This document shows positions 1 to 6,799 of a DNA stretch of 14,806 nucleotides, piece after piece. Location of the stretch: the NCBI GenBank assembly GCA_030754655.1, contig JASLZX010000021.1, positions 1-14,806 of the forward strand, read 5' to 3'. Position 1 is the stretch's first letter; each line of letters begins with the position of its first letter. The translations under genes were made by a program, and so were the position numbers. This DNA comes from UBA8886 sp002731655 (GTDB lineage Archaea > Thermoplasmatota > Poseidoniia > MGIII > CG-Epi1). The notes below the pieces were generated by a model. The model was not told the origin of the DNA and did not search any database. It worked only from the letters and a program-made list of their open reading frames with translations.

Positions 1-2
1 TT

Positions 3-74
3 CACGGTAGACCAACGGTAATGACCATAACGCCTGCGGAACTTGACAAAAAATTCAAGAGAAGCGGATTTTAG
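3..74 (+). CDS. Possible C-terminal tail of an upstream gene (partial)
   Basis: An open frame enters from the left edge and stops with TAG at 72-74. The last residues, including PAELDKKFKRSGF, are charged and protein-like, unlike the Arg/Ala-rich shadow frames common in this GC-rich DNA. If real, it is convergent with the DUF531 gene and the two stop codons interleave over 71-74. An ATG at 21 lies in frame but would leave only 17 codons, so a continuing gene from further left is more likely. The family cannot be told from so little sequence. Confidence 0.25.
   Translation, partial: HGRPTVMTITPAELDKKFKRSGF
42..59 (-). terminator. Possible oligo-T terminator of the DUF531 gene
   Basis: Read on the minus strand, a run of six T (48-53) lies about 18 bases past the stop codon at 71. 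It is enclosed by a 5-bp inverted repeat (CTTGA 42-46, TCAAG 55-59). Archaeal transcription commonly ends at oligo-T runs. It overlaps the possible plus-strand gene tail, so the assignment is tentative. Confidence 0.3.
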
Positions 75-1468
75 AGGCGTGATAGCCGTTCGGCAATCAC
101 ACCCATCGCAGTTGCGGTCTCCAATTCAACGCTGTGGCCGGTCAGCTCGAGGTGGAATTTAGATGCCTTGAGCAACTTTCCCGGTAATCCTTGCGGGCCG
201 ACCCCCATCAGTAGGCAGAGCCGTCCTTCGAACGAATCAGGCGGTTCTGGCTTGGCCGGTTGCGGAGTCGTTGCGACCAGCGTCCCGACCCACTTTCCCG
301 GGACGCCGCTGAACAGCTTCACGCGGCCGGCGCCGACGAGTGCCGCAAACCACTCGCCGCCGTCGGCGCGCGACTCACGCGCGACCCGCTGCGCCAGTCG
401 CGGAAGCTCGGTCTTCCCGAAATCAACCAGCGCTAGGTCAAGCCCGAAGCCAGCGCAGAGCGCCCCCGCCCGTGCGAGCGCTCGCAAGTGCGGAGGTTTG
501 AGGCCACCGCGGTAGCCGTTCCAGAGGCCGAGGACGTGCTCCCCCGCCGGGGTCGGCAGCTCGACAGCTGCCGCAGGCACGGGTTTTGTGGCCTTGCCGC
601 CCAGCCGCCCCTGCCCGCGCGCCAGCGTTTCGAGCACTCGCTGCCGGGTGGCGGTATCATCGATAGTGGTGGCCAGTTCGCCCCCTTCAGTCAGCCACGC
701 TTTCGCGGTCGCGTGGTCGCCCAGCCGGTGCGCCGCGCCCGCCAGCGTCCCGAGCAGTCGCGCCGATTCGTCCGCCGACCGCTGCCGCGCGGCAGCGGCC
801 AGTAGCTCGAGTTCATCTTTCGCGGCGACCGACGCGAGGTAGCGCAGCCCGCTCGCGTTTGGCTCCAGTGCCAGTGCCTGCTCGAGCGCGTTCGGCGAAA
901 CGGCGCGTTTGCTGCGCCGCAATTGCAGGTGTAAATAGCCCAGCAACCGCACCGCCTGATTGCGGGGCAGCTGCGAGAGATGCGCCATGATTGGCGCCGG
1001 CTGCAAGTCGCCCGCCCATGCGCGCAGCACCGGTTTGGCGCTGGCCACTTCCTGCTCGGTGTTGGCGAGCGCCAGCTCGAGCAGGTCGTGCTGGAGCTGA
1101 GTGGGCAGCCGCGGCGCGGCGGCCTTGAGCACTGTTACCAGCGCTTCGCCGTGGAGCGTTCGCAGGTGGCCTACCAGCGCGCGCAGCACCGGGGGGCGGT
1201 CCCCCGCAGAGCGCCAGTCGGCGAGCTGCTTTGCCAGCTCGCCAACCAGCTCGGCGTGGCGCCATTCCTGCTCGACCCGCTCGGCGCACGCCAGCGCTTC
1301 GCGGACGAAATCCTGCGCCCGCGATTGCGCGATATCGTCGCGGCCCGAGAGCTCGAGCAGCGCCAGCGCGCAGTAGTATGGCTCCAAAGCATGGACCTGC
1401 TCGACCAGCGCTTCCAGCGGAGCCCCCTGTCGCGAACGCCGGATGAGCGTGCGGCAGGCGGACGGCAT
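71..1468 (-). CDS. Helical-repeat protein with C-terminal DUF531 domain
   Basis: Predicted 465 aa. Residues 308-465 resemble the archaeal DUF531 family. The stretch opens with HVLGLWNGYRGG, continues with HLRALARAGALCAGFGLDLALVDF, carries the Gly-rich loop MGVGPQGLPGKLL (421-433) and ends with an ELETATAMGVI segment. The Gly-rich loop followed by a C-terminal helix recalls SPOUT-type RNA methyltransferase knots, but that reading is inference and no activity is established. Residues 1-300 are almost wholly alpha-helical and Ala/Leu/Arg-rich, with TPR- or HEAT-like units, and are joined to DUF531 by a Pro/Ala linker (296-308). DUF531 proteins, as I recall them, are mostly the domain alone, so the long N-terminal part is unusual. 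The frame stays open for 91 more codons upstream, but that part is antisense to the neighbour's N-terminus, so the ATG at 1468 is chosen. No clear Shine-Dalgarno site is seen. Confidence 0.7.
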   Translation of the reverse strand: MPSACRTLIRRSRQGAPLEALVEQVHALEPYYCALALLELSGRDDIAQSRAQDFVREALACAERVEQEWRHAELVGELAKQLADWRSAGDRPPVLRALVGHLRTLHGEALVTVLKAAAPRLPTQLQHDLLELALANTEQEVASAKPVLRAWAGDLQPAPIMAHLSQLPRNQAVRLLGYLHLQLRRSKRAVSPNALEQALALEPNASGLRYLASVAAKDELELLAAAARQRSADESARLLGTLAGAAHRLGDHATAKAWLTEGGELATTIDDTATRQRVLETLARGQGRLGGKATKPVPAAAVELPTPAGEHVLGLWNGYRGGLKPPHLRALARAGALCAGFGLDLALVDFGKTELPRLAQRVARESRADGGEWFAALVGAGRVKLFSGVPGKWVGTLVATTPQPAKPEPPDSFEGRLCLLMGVGPQGLPGKLLKASKFHLELTGHSVELETATAMGVIAERLSRL

Positions 1469-1507
1469 GTGTTCGCGACGCGCCACGCAGTCCGAAGCCT
1501 TGCGCGG

Positions 1508-1513
1508 CTTAAG
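1508..1513 (+). promoter_or_regulatory. Candidate TATA-like box (CTTAAG) in a divergent intergenic region
   Basis: The 64-bp gap between the starts at 1468 and 1533 is GC-rich except for CTTAAG, which lies 20-25 bases before the ATG at 1533. An identical hexamer lies 23-28 bases before proS. Such spacing would make the transcript essentially leaderless, which fits the lack of a Shine-Dalgarno site. The hexamer is palindromic and could also serve the minus-strand gene with a leader of about 15 bases. Confidence 0.35.
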
Positions 1514-1532
1514 GTCGCCGGCCGCGCCACTT

Positions 1533-2918
1533 ATGGCGCGCTGCCCTTCAGCATACGTGGAGCTCTTCGAGCGCGAAACCGAAATTGCGGCGCCGGTCGA
1601 GCAGCTTTTCGGCTGGCACGAACGGCCCGGCGCTTTCGAGCGACTGGTGCCGCCGTTCGATCCGGTGACGCTGCTGCACCGTGAAGGCGACCTGCAATCG
1701 GGGACAGTCGAGCTGCGCGTTCGCGCCCCTTTCCGCCGCAAGTGGGTTGCGCGGCACCACGGCTACATTCGCCAGCGGCAGTTCATCGATACGATGGAGC
1801 GCGGGCCATTCCGTCACTGGGAACATACCCACCTTTTCGAGCCGCTGCGCGGGGGGCGGTCGCTGCTGCGCGACCGCGTCGAATACGAGGCGCCCTTCGG
1901 GGCGCTTGGTCGCGCTGTCGGCGGAGTTGAGCGCCGCGTCGCACAACTTTTCGGCTACCGCCACTACGTCACGCGTCACGACGTCGGGGCACACTGCCGG
2001 TTTCCGGGCCGGCTACGCGTCGCGATTACCGGTGCGAGCGGGCTCATCGGTTCCGCGCTGACGCCGTTGCTGACTGCGGGTGGCCATGCGGTGAGCCGTA
2101 TGGTGCGACGCACCCCGCGCGCGGGCGAAATCGAGTGGTCCCCGACGCGGCACTACGTTGGCCCGCTCGATGGGCATGACGCAGTCGTCCACCTAGCGGG
2201 CGAAAACGTCGGTGCGCTGTTGCGCTGGTCGCCCGCCAAGCGGCGCGAAATCCGCGAGAGCCGCATCGCCGGGACGCGGCTGCTGGCCGAGCACCTGGCG
2301 GCGATGGTAATCCCGCCGCGCACCCTCATCTGCGCGTCAGCCATCGGCTGGTATGGCGACCGCGGTGACGAACTGCTCGACGAGGATTCCCCGTCGGGCG
2401 ACGATTTCTTTGCCGAGGTGGTGCGGGACTGGGAGGCGGCGTGCGAACCGGCGCTGGCGGCCGGCATCCGCGTCGTCAACCTGCGCTTCGGCATCGTGCT
2501 TTCTCCGCAAGGTGGTGCACTGCCGCGTATGCTCCCACTGTTCGGGGCGCCGCTCGCGAGCGGCTCCATCGGCGGCGGCCAGCAGTGGTGGTCGTGGGTC
2601 GCGCTCGACGACGCAATTGGTGCAATCCACCACGCGCTCTGCGACCAGCGGCTGCGCGGGCCGCACAACGTCGTTGCCGGGGCGGTCCGGCAGCGCGACT
2701 TCGCCGCGACCGTCGGCAGGGTGCTGCGGCGGCCTGCGGTGATTCCGCTGCCGCGTTTCGTCGTCAGCGGCGCGATGGGTGAGATGGGGCGGTCGCTGCT
2801 GCTCGCCAGCACGCGTGTCTCGTCGGAGCGGCTCGCCGGGCGCGACTATCACTGGCGTCTGCCCGAATTAGAGGGCGCATTGCAGCACCTGCTGGGGCGG
2901 CGCGAGTTCGACGCATGA
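1533..2918 (+). CDS. TIGR01777-family SRPBCC/NAD(P)-dependent epimerase fusion
   Basis: 461 aa. Residues about 10-155 are an SRPBCC (START-like) ligand-binding domain, with WHERPGAFERLVPPFDPV near the start as in other fused TIGR01777 proteins. Residues 162 onward form an extended-SDR Rossmann fold. Its features are the nucleotide loop TGASGLIG (166-173), HLAGENV (220-226), SAIGWYG (269-275) and the family signature GGGQQWWSWVALDD (347-360). The C-terminal DUF1731 part spans about 408-455 (PLPRFVVSGAMGEMG). The family includes E. coli YfcH and plant SulA-like proteins, and its substrate is unknown. The ATG at 1533 is chosen because the fold begins about ten residues later and a TATA-like box precedes it. 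A GTG at about 1557 is an alternative. The gene overlaps the next by four bases, so the two are probably translated together. Confidence 0.88.
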   Translation: MARCPSAYVELFERETEIAAPVEQLFGWHERPGAFERLVPPFDPVTLLHREGDLQSGTVELRVRAPFRRKWVARHHGYIRQRQFIDTMERGPFRHWEHTHLFEPLRGGRSLLRDRVEYEAPFGALGRAVGGVERRVAQLFGYRHYVTRHDVGAHCRFPGRLRVAITGASGLIGSALTPLLTAGGHAVSRMVRRTPRAGEIEWSPTRHYVGPLDGHDAVVHLAGENVGALLRWSPAKRREIRESRIAGTRLLAEHLAAMVIPPRTLICASAIGWYGDRGDELLDEDSPSGDDFFAEVVRDWEAACEPALAAGIRVVNLRFGIVLSPQGGALPRMLPLFGAPLASGSIGGGQQWWSWVALDDAIGAIHHALCDQRLRGPHNVVAGAVRQRDFAATVGRVLRRPAVIPLPRFVVSGAMGEMGRSLLLASTRVSSERLAGRDYHWRLPELEGALQHLLGRREFDA

Positions 2919-3586
2919 GCCGTCGTCTCGACGAGCTCGACGCGCTGCGCGGAGTCGCGCTGGGGATGATGCTGCTCTCCAACTTCGTCAGTGACCTGGA
3001 TTTCTTCGGCGCCATGGAGGTCACTGCGGGCAGCGGCTGGTGGTGGTTCTCGCGCCTTACGGGGGGATTGTTCGTTGCCGTGGCGGGCGTCGCGGCGTTC
3101 CTAGCGAGCCGCACGGGCAATCCCCGCCAGGCGGTGCACAGGTCGCTGAAGCTAGTCGGCATCGCCTATGGCATCACGTTCGTCACTTGGCTCGCGTTGC
3201 CGCACGCCTTCGTTCGCTTCGGCGTGCTGCATCTGCTGGCGCTGGCCGGCCTTGTGGCGATGTTGTTGCGCGGGCGCGAGCAGCTGGCGCTGCCGCTCGG
3301 CGCAGCCTGTTTGCTGCTGCCGTGGCTGGCGCTGCCGGGCGGCGAATGGCTCGGGCTGCGCGCTTACGATTTCATGACGGTGGACTACTTTCCGCTCAAG
3401 CCGTGGCTCGGGGTTTTCCTGCTCGCTTTCTGGGCGAGCAGCCGCGCTTACGCCAGCGGCGAACCGCTGATAGTGCGCGAGTGGCCTGCACCGCTGCTCT
3501 GGGCGGGGCGACGCACGTTGCCGATTTACCTGCTGCACCAGCCATTGCTGGTGGGAGCGCTGCTGCTGGCAGGATATCAGTTATAG
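2915..3586 (+). CDS. HGSNAT/DUF1624-like integral membrane acyltransferase
   Basis: 223 aa with about seven hydrophobic segments (roughly 10-27, 48-66, 81-97, 102-118, 125-141, 162-178 and 199-220). Family marks are LDALRGVALGMMLLSNF near the N-terminus, RFGVLHLLALAGL (101-113), DYFPLKPWLGVFLL (157-170) and AGRRTLPIYLLHQPLL (197-212). These match the heparan-alpha-glucosaminide N-acetyltransferase catalytic family (PF07786/DUF1624). In eukaryotes this family moves acetyl groups across a membrane onto sugars. The archaeal substrate is unknown. The protein is short, holding only the core. It starts inside the stop codon of the preceding gene (ATGA, 2915-2918), which indicates translational coupling with the SRPBCC-epimerase. 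The pairing might point to modification of a lipid or sugar, but that is inference. Confidence 0.82.
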   Translation: MSRRLDELDALRGVALGMMLLSNFVSDLDFFGAMEVTAGSGWWWFSRLTGGLFVAVAGVAAFLASRTGNPRQAVHRSLKLVGIAYGITFVTWLALPHAFVRFGVLHLLALAGLVAMLLRGREQLALPLGAACLLLPWLALPGGEWLGLRAYDFMTVDYFPLKPWLGVFLLAFWASSRAYASGEPLIVREWPAPLLWAGRRTLPIYLLHQPLLVGALLLAGYQL

Positions 3587-3612
3587 GACTGCCGAGAGCT
3601 TGCGCTCTGGAA

Positions 3613-3632
3613 AAGGTGGGGCAAGGTGGGGC
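3613..3632 (+). repeat. Tandem direct repeat, two copies of AAGGTGGGGC
   Basis: Two exact adjacent 10-bp copies (3613-3622 and 3623-3632) sit between convergent genes, and the second copy runs into the terminator stem. No coding role is possible here. It may be a simple duplication. Confidence 0.7.
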
Positions 3633-3656
3633 GGGGGAGCTGTGTGCCCCCGCCCT
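3628..3656. terminator. Bidirectional hairpin between convergent genes
   Basis: A perfect 9-bp GC stem (GGGCGGGGG 3629-3637 with CCCCCGCCC 3647-3655, extendable by one G-T pair) encloses a 9-base loop. It lies 42 bases past the acyltransferase stop and 23 bases past the pilin stop, so it can act on both convergent transcripts. No oligo-T run follows on either strand, so it could instead be an RNA-stability hairpin. Confidence 0.55.
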
Positions 3657-3667
3657 CCGTTGGACCA

Positions 3668-3683
3668 GTTAGACGAATCTAAC
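3668..3683 (-). other. UUCG-capped hairpin over the pilin stop codon
   Basis: On the minus strand the sequence GTTAGA-TTCG-TCTAAC forms a 6-bp stem with a UUCG tetraloop in RNA. UUCG loops are exceptionally stable. The stem includes the TAG stop codon (3679-3681) of the pilin gene. It is followed 12 bases later by the GC hairpin, so the mRNA would end in two stacked hairpins. Confidence 0.5.
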
Positions 3684-4257
3684 CGAGCCGCTTGTTGCCG
3701 ATCACGTCACCGGTGTTATCGAATTTGACTTCGAGTGACCAGTCGTCATCAGCGGGGCCGTCGGAAGAGTGGCCCGAGCCGCGTGCGGTGAACTTGTCAC
3801 CAGCGGACAGCTTGCCGTCCCGGTCGTTGTCGTTGAAGGTAACGGCGTATACTGCGCCGTTATCATCATTGACGGCGTCCGAGCGCGTCTGTAGGTCTGC
3901 GTCGCAGCTGTCGTCGCATGTGGCGTCGTAGCTTACGTCGACTCCGACCACGTTGCCGGAGAGATTCTGCATTGCAATCTCACCAAACTCACTGGTCGTG
4001 CCCGTGCCGTCCTTCAGGAAGTAGCTGAAGGCTTCTAGGTCATACTTCGTCGATACCTTCACAACGGTGACATAGTAGTCGCCACTGCTGTTCTTGGTTG
4101 ACGTGAACTGAGCGAAGGGTGAGGTATCTCCCTGTTCCAGGAAGCTGGCTGCCCAAACGTACAGCACAGCTGCCAGGACAACAGTAATCGCTACCATCAG
4201 GATGACGGCGATAACTGGGGATACACCCTCGTTGTCTTGTTCTATTCTGTGTTCCAT
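3679..4257 (-). CDS. Type IV pilin-like protein (DUF1628 N-terminus) with EF-hand-like loop
   Basis: 192 aa from the ATG at 4257, which is preceded by a GAGG ribosome-binding site. The frame is open for 19 more codons upstream, but the class III signal fixes this start: RIEQDNEG (residues 4-11), then VSPVIAVILMVAITVVLAAVLYVW. A prepilin peptidase (PibD/FlaK type) would cleave after Gly11. The hydrophobic helix (12-37) matches the DUF1628 pilin N-terminal family. The remainder is acidic and predicted to be extracellular. Residues 143-154 fit an EF-hand/dockerin calcium loop exactly (D143, D145, D147, G148, L150, D154), suggesting metal-stabilised folding. Two cysteines in TCDDSC (114 and 118) could form a disulfide. 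The codon mix is less GC-extreme than the neighbours. It may be an adhesive pilin or another pilin-like surface protein. Confidence 0.85.
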   Translation of the reverse strand: MEHRIEQDNEGVSPVIAVILMVAITVVLAAVLYVWAASFLEQGDTSPFAQFTSTKNSSGDYYVTVVKVSTKYDLEAFSYFLKDGTGTTSEFGEIAMQNLSGNVVGVDVSYDATCDDSCDADLQTRSDAVNDDNGAVYAVTFNDNDRDGKLSAGDKFTARGSGHSSDGPADDDWSLEVKFDNTGDVIGNKRLG

Positions 4258-4326
4258 GGTTGCGTCCTCTTTTCTTTGTACGGTGCTGCTTGGCAGACCG
4301 CAGGAACTCGACACCGTCAGGATGCG

Positions 4327-4334
4327 TATATAAG
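4327..4334 (-). promoter_or_regulatory. Pilin promoter (TATA box CTTATATA) with structured 5' leader
   Basis: On the minus strand CTTATATA lies about 73 bases before the pilin ATG, which predicts a transcript start near 4304 and a leader of about 47 bases. The leader holds a small hairpin (4-bp stem 4286-4296, extendable past a bulge) and a Shine-Dalgarno site (AGAGGA about 8 bases before ATG). Three bases upstream of the box is CGAATTTAGTT (4338-4348), identical to a sequence next to the NfeD promoter. Further out, a CGTTA-TC-TAACG palindrome (4347-4358) could be an operator. This is the clearest leadered promoter in the window. Confidence 0.65.
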
Positions 4335-4381
4335 CCTAACTAAATTCGTTATCTAACGATAAAACCGGTTATGGTAAGGTA

Positions 4382-5908
4382 TTAGTAACTTCGTGCCAGC
4401 CAGACGCGGCGCTTCGTGGATTTTCCCGAGACAGCGCACTTGCGCGCCTTCGCAAACGGCTCGCGCGCGTCGCCCAGAAATGAGTGTCCCGTGAGTTCCT
4501 CCACCATCGCCGCCTCGGCGTCGCTACCGTCGAACGGTATCTCGTAGATTCGCCCCGGCTCGACCGGCTCTGCTAGTGACAGCCGCCCTTCCGCAGAGCG
4601 CTCCAGCGGAGGTAATACGTGCATGCACGCATTATTGGCTTTTTCGGTGCGCTTCCGCAATTCGGCCGCAACTGCCTCCAGCGCCTCTTTCACCGCCTCC
4701 GTCGCGCCCGCCAGCGGCACGCTGTCTTTGCCGCCGGTGCGCGGCGCCAGTACGCACTCGCCGCTGGCAAGGTCGCGCGGCCCCAGTTCGAGCCGCAGCG
4801 GGACGCCGCGAATCTCCCAGTCGTAGTATTTCTGCCCCGGCCGCAGGTCGCGGTCGTCGAGGTGTATCCGCAGCCCCGCCTCACGCAGCTGCGCCTGCAG
4901 TTCGTGGCACGCGGCGAGCACATCGTCGGCGCCCTCCTTCGCGAGCACCGGCACGATGACCGCCTGGTGCGGCGCAATCGCGGGCGGCAGGATGAGTCCG
5001 CGGTCGTCGCCGTGGACGCCGACGACCGCACCGAGCAGCCGCTCCGACATGCCATAGGTGGTCTGGTGGCAGTACTGTTGCTCGCCCTGCGCGTCCTCGT
5101 AGCGCACGTCGAACGCGCGCGCCCACTGGTCGCGGTAGTGGTGGACCGATGCCACCTGTAGCGTCCGCCCGTCGGGCATCACGACGTCGATACCGACGGT
5201 GTAGTGCGCGCCGGGGAAGGTGTCCCACAGCGGTCGCCGCGCGACCAGCGTCGGCAGGCAGAGGTCGTGCATCAGCCGCGCCGCGATTTCGAGGTCCTCC
5301 TCGATTTGGCGCGTCGCGTCCGCCTCGTCGACGTGGCAGGTATGCGCCTCGAAGAAGTGGATTTCGCGCACGCGGATGAATGAGCGCGTCTGCTTCGTTT
5401 CGTAGCGGAAGGTGTTGACCATCTGATAGGTCTTCAGCGGTAGGTCGGCATGGCTCCGAATCCAGAGCGGGAACATGCTGTACATCGCCGTTTCCGACGT
5501 GGGGCGCAGGAACATCGGCACGTCCAGTTCGGTCTCGCCAGCGTGACGCACCCAGAAAACTTCCCGCGCGAAGCCGGTCGCCTCCTCGTCCATCCGCAGC
5601 TCCGACGGGTCGACCCCCTCTTCGCGCGCGCATTGTAGCCGCGCCACCAGTTGGTTCTCCTTCTCAAGCAGCTGCTCTGGGATAAGCAGCGGGAAGTTGA
5701 CTTCCTGATGGCCGGTGCACTCCATCTCGGCGTGCGTCAGCCCGTCGATGAGCCGCATCGCCTTCCAGCCGTAGGGGCGCCAGACGTCCATCCCCTTGAC
5801 GGGGTAGCGCTTGTCGACCAGTTCGGCCGCCTCGACCATGAAGGGGTACCAGGCGTTGAAATCGTCTTTGGGCGGGATGCCGCGCTTGGCGGCTGCCGGC
5901 TGGGCCAT
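4382..5908 (-). CDS. proS: Prolyl-tRNA synthetase, archaeal/eukaryotic type
   Basis: 508 aa. The enzyme charges tRNA-Pro with proline in the cytoplasm. Class II features are FLRPTSETAMY (133-143), motif 2 with RYETKQTRSFIRVREIHFFEAHT (168-190) and motif 3 around GVHGDDRGLILPPAIAPHQAVIVPV (297-321). An anticodon-binding domain follows (about 315-420), and the C-terminal domain of the archaeal/eukaryotic subclass ends in Tyr (WLARSY). In many relatives this last domain binds zinc through four cysteines. Here the first pair is replaced (DGSDAE, 460-465) and the last motif is CAVSGK (491-496), leaving one Cys, so the zinc site appears lost. The ATG at 5908 is supported by a TATA-like box 23-28 bases upstream. 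The gene lies 31 bases after the signal peptidase but probably has its own promoter. Confidence 0.97.
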   Translation of the reverse strand: MAQPAAAKRGIPPKDDFNAWYPFMVEAAELVDKRYPVKGMDVWRPYGWKAMRLIDGLTHAEMECTGHQEVNFPLLIPEQLLEKENQLVARLQCAREEGVDPSELRMDEEATGFAREVFWVRHAGETELDVPMFLRPTSETAMYSMFPLWIRSHADLPLKTYQMVNTFRYETKQTRSFIRVREIHFFEAHTCHVDEADATRQIEEDLEIAARLMHDLCLPTLVARRPLWDTFPGAHYTVGIDVVMPDGRTLQVASVHHYRDQWARAFDVRYEDAQGEQQYCHQTTYGMSERLLGAVVGVHGDDRGLILPPAIAPHQAVIVPVLAKEGADDVLAACHELQAQLREAGLRIHLDDRDLRPGQKYYDWEIRGVPLRLELGPRDLASGECVLAPRTGGKDSVPLAGATEAVKEALEAVAAELRKRTEKANNACMHVLPPLERSAEGRLSLAEPVEPGRIYEIPFDGSDAEAAMVEELTGHSFLGDAREPFAKARKCAVSGKSTKRRVWLARSY

Positions 5909-5930
5909 AGTGCTCGCCAGACAGGTGCTG

Positions 5931-5936
5931 CTTAAG
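5931..5936 (-). promoter_or_regulatory. proS: Candidate TATA-like box of proS (CTTAAG)
   Basis: CTTAAG lies 23-28 bases before the proS ATG, where a TATA box would drive a leaderless transcript. No Shine-Dalgarno site precedes the ATG. The box sits inside the 31-base gap after the signal peptidase stop codon (5940-5942). Confidence 0.45.
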
Positions 5937-5939
5937 CGT

Positions 5940-6794
5940 TTACTTGCGGCGCGGGCCCCACTGTTCCCAACCGCGCTGGATGACGAATGGCCCGATGATA
6001 ACGGTCACCAGCGAGATAAGTAGCATCTGTCGGCACTCCTCGGGCGCCGCGGCGTAGTTTTCGGGCTGTGTCAGCTTTAGCTTGATGAGCCCGAACCACG
6101 GCAGCTCGCCGCGTGCCATGCCGACGATGTCGCCCGGCTGCACCGGCTGCACCGACTGGCCCAGCAGGTCGCGATGCGTCAGTTGGTCGGGGTGGCGGTT
6201 GCCGACCGAGTCGCCCTTGGTGATGTAACCTGACTGTGTCAGCCCGGTCAGCGGAGCGCCTGGCGGGAGCCCGATTTCAGCCAGCACCAGCTTGCCGTTG
6301 GCGAACTCCATGTCCACTTCGGGTAGGTAGTAGCTGCCGTTGTCGCGCACCTCGACCCACGCCATGGCGCGGTGGATGACCGGCGTGGCCGGAGTCCACT
6401 CGCCATCCTGCCGGTTGCACTCTGCCTCGTCGAGGCTGGCGCCAGCGCTGCAGACTCCGCGCAGCCCGTTCTTGTAGTAGATGATTACGTCGCCGTAGTC
6501 GCCGTAGCGCTCGTAGCCCTGCTGTTTTCCGGTGAGGTAGGTGACGATGTCGCTGCGCTCCGCGCTTTTGACCAGCACAAGGTCACCGGTGTCGATGGCG
6601 CCGATGTGGGTGAAGCCCGGCTCGGGGTAGAGCGGGTTGTCGTCGTGCTCCATCGAGCCCGATTCGATGACCACCATCGGCGGCCAGTTGCCGGTGTAGA
6701 CCCAGGTCAGCATGAACACCGCGCTGACGACCAGCAGCGCGCTGCCGAGCTCCCGCGCCCACGGCGGCAGCTGCTTCAGTGCTTCAAGGTCCAT
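5940..6794 (-). CDS. Signal peptidase I, archaeal/ER (S26B) type
   Basis: 284 aa. It removes signal peptides from exported proteins at the outer face of the membrane. An N-terminal membrane segment (about 17-35) is followed by VIESGSMEH with the catalytic Ser47. VIHRAMAWVEV carries the likely catalytic His141, and ITKGDSVGNRHPD supplies the acidic residues D195 and D203. His replaces the bacterial Lys, as in archaeal and ER enzymes. A second hydrophobic segment near the C-terminus (257-273) gives an in/out anchor and ends in a basic tail. Between the Ser and His regions is an inserted loop with C115 and C126, which could form a disulfide, as could nothing else except C254. The gene starts five bases after the zinc-ribbon gene's stop, so the two are co-transcribed. 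Confidence 0.93.
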   Translation of the reverse strand: MDLEALKQLPPWARELGSALLVVSAVFMLTWVYTGNWPPMVVIESGSMEHDDNPLYPEPGFTHIGAIDTGDLVLVKSAERSDIVTYLTGKQQGYERYGDYGDVIIYYKNGLRGVCSAGASLDEAECNRQDGEWTPATPVIHRAMAWVEVRDNGSYYLPEVDMEFANGKLVLAEIGLPPGAPLTGLTQSGYITKGDSVGNRHPDQLTHRDLLGQSVQPVQPGDIVGMARGELPWFGLIKLKLTQPENYAAAPEECRQMLLISLVTVIIGPFVIQRGWEQWGPRRK

Positions 6795-6799
6795 CGCAG

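Noticed and set aside
980..1684. 234-codon plus-strand open frame opposite the DUF531 fusion
   Set aside because: Arg/Gln-rich shadow product. It overlaps the real start of the SRPBCC-epimerase in another frame.
1469..1741. N-terminal extension of the DUF531 gene by 91 codons
   Set aside because: The added sequence is Ser/Arg-rich, antisense to the conserved SRPBCC N-terminus, and would remove the promoter space between the divergent genes.
2153..2812. 219-codon minus-strand open frame opposite the SRPBCC-epimerase
   Set aside because: Ser/Arg/Pro-rich shadow of a well-recognised protein on the plus strand.
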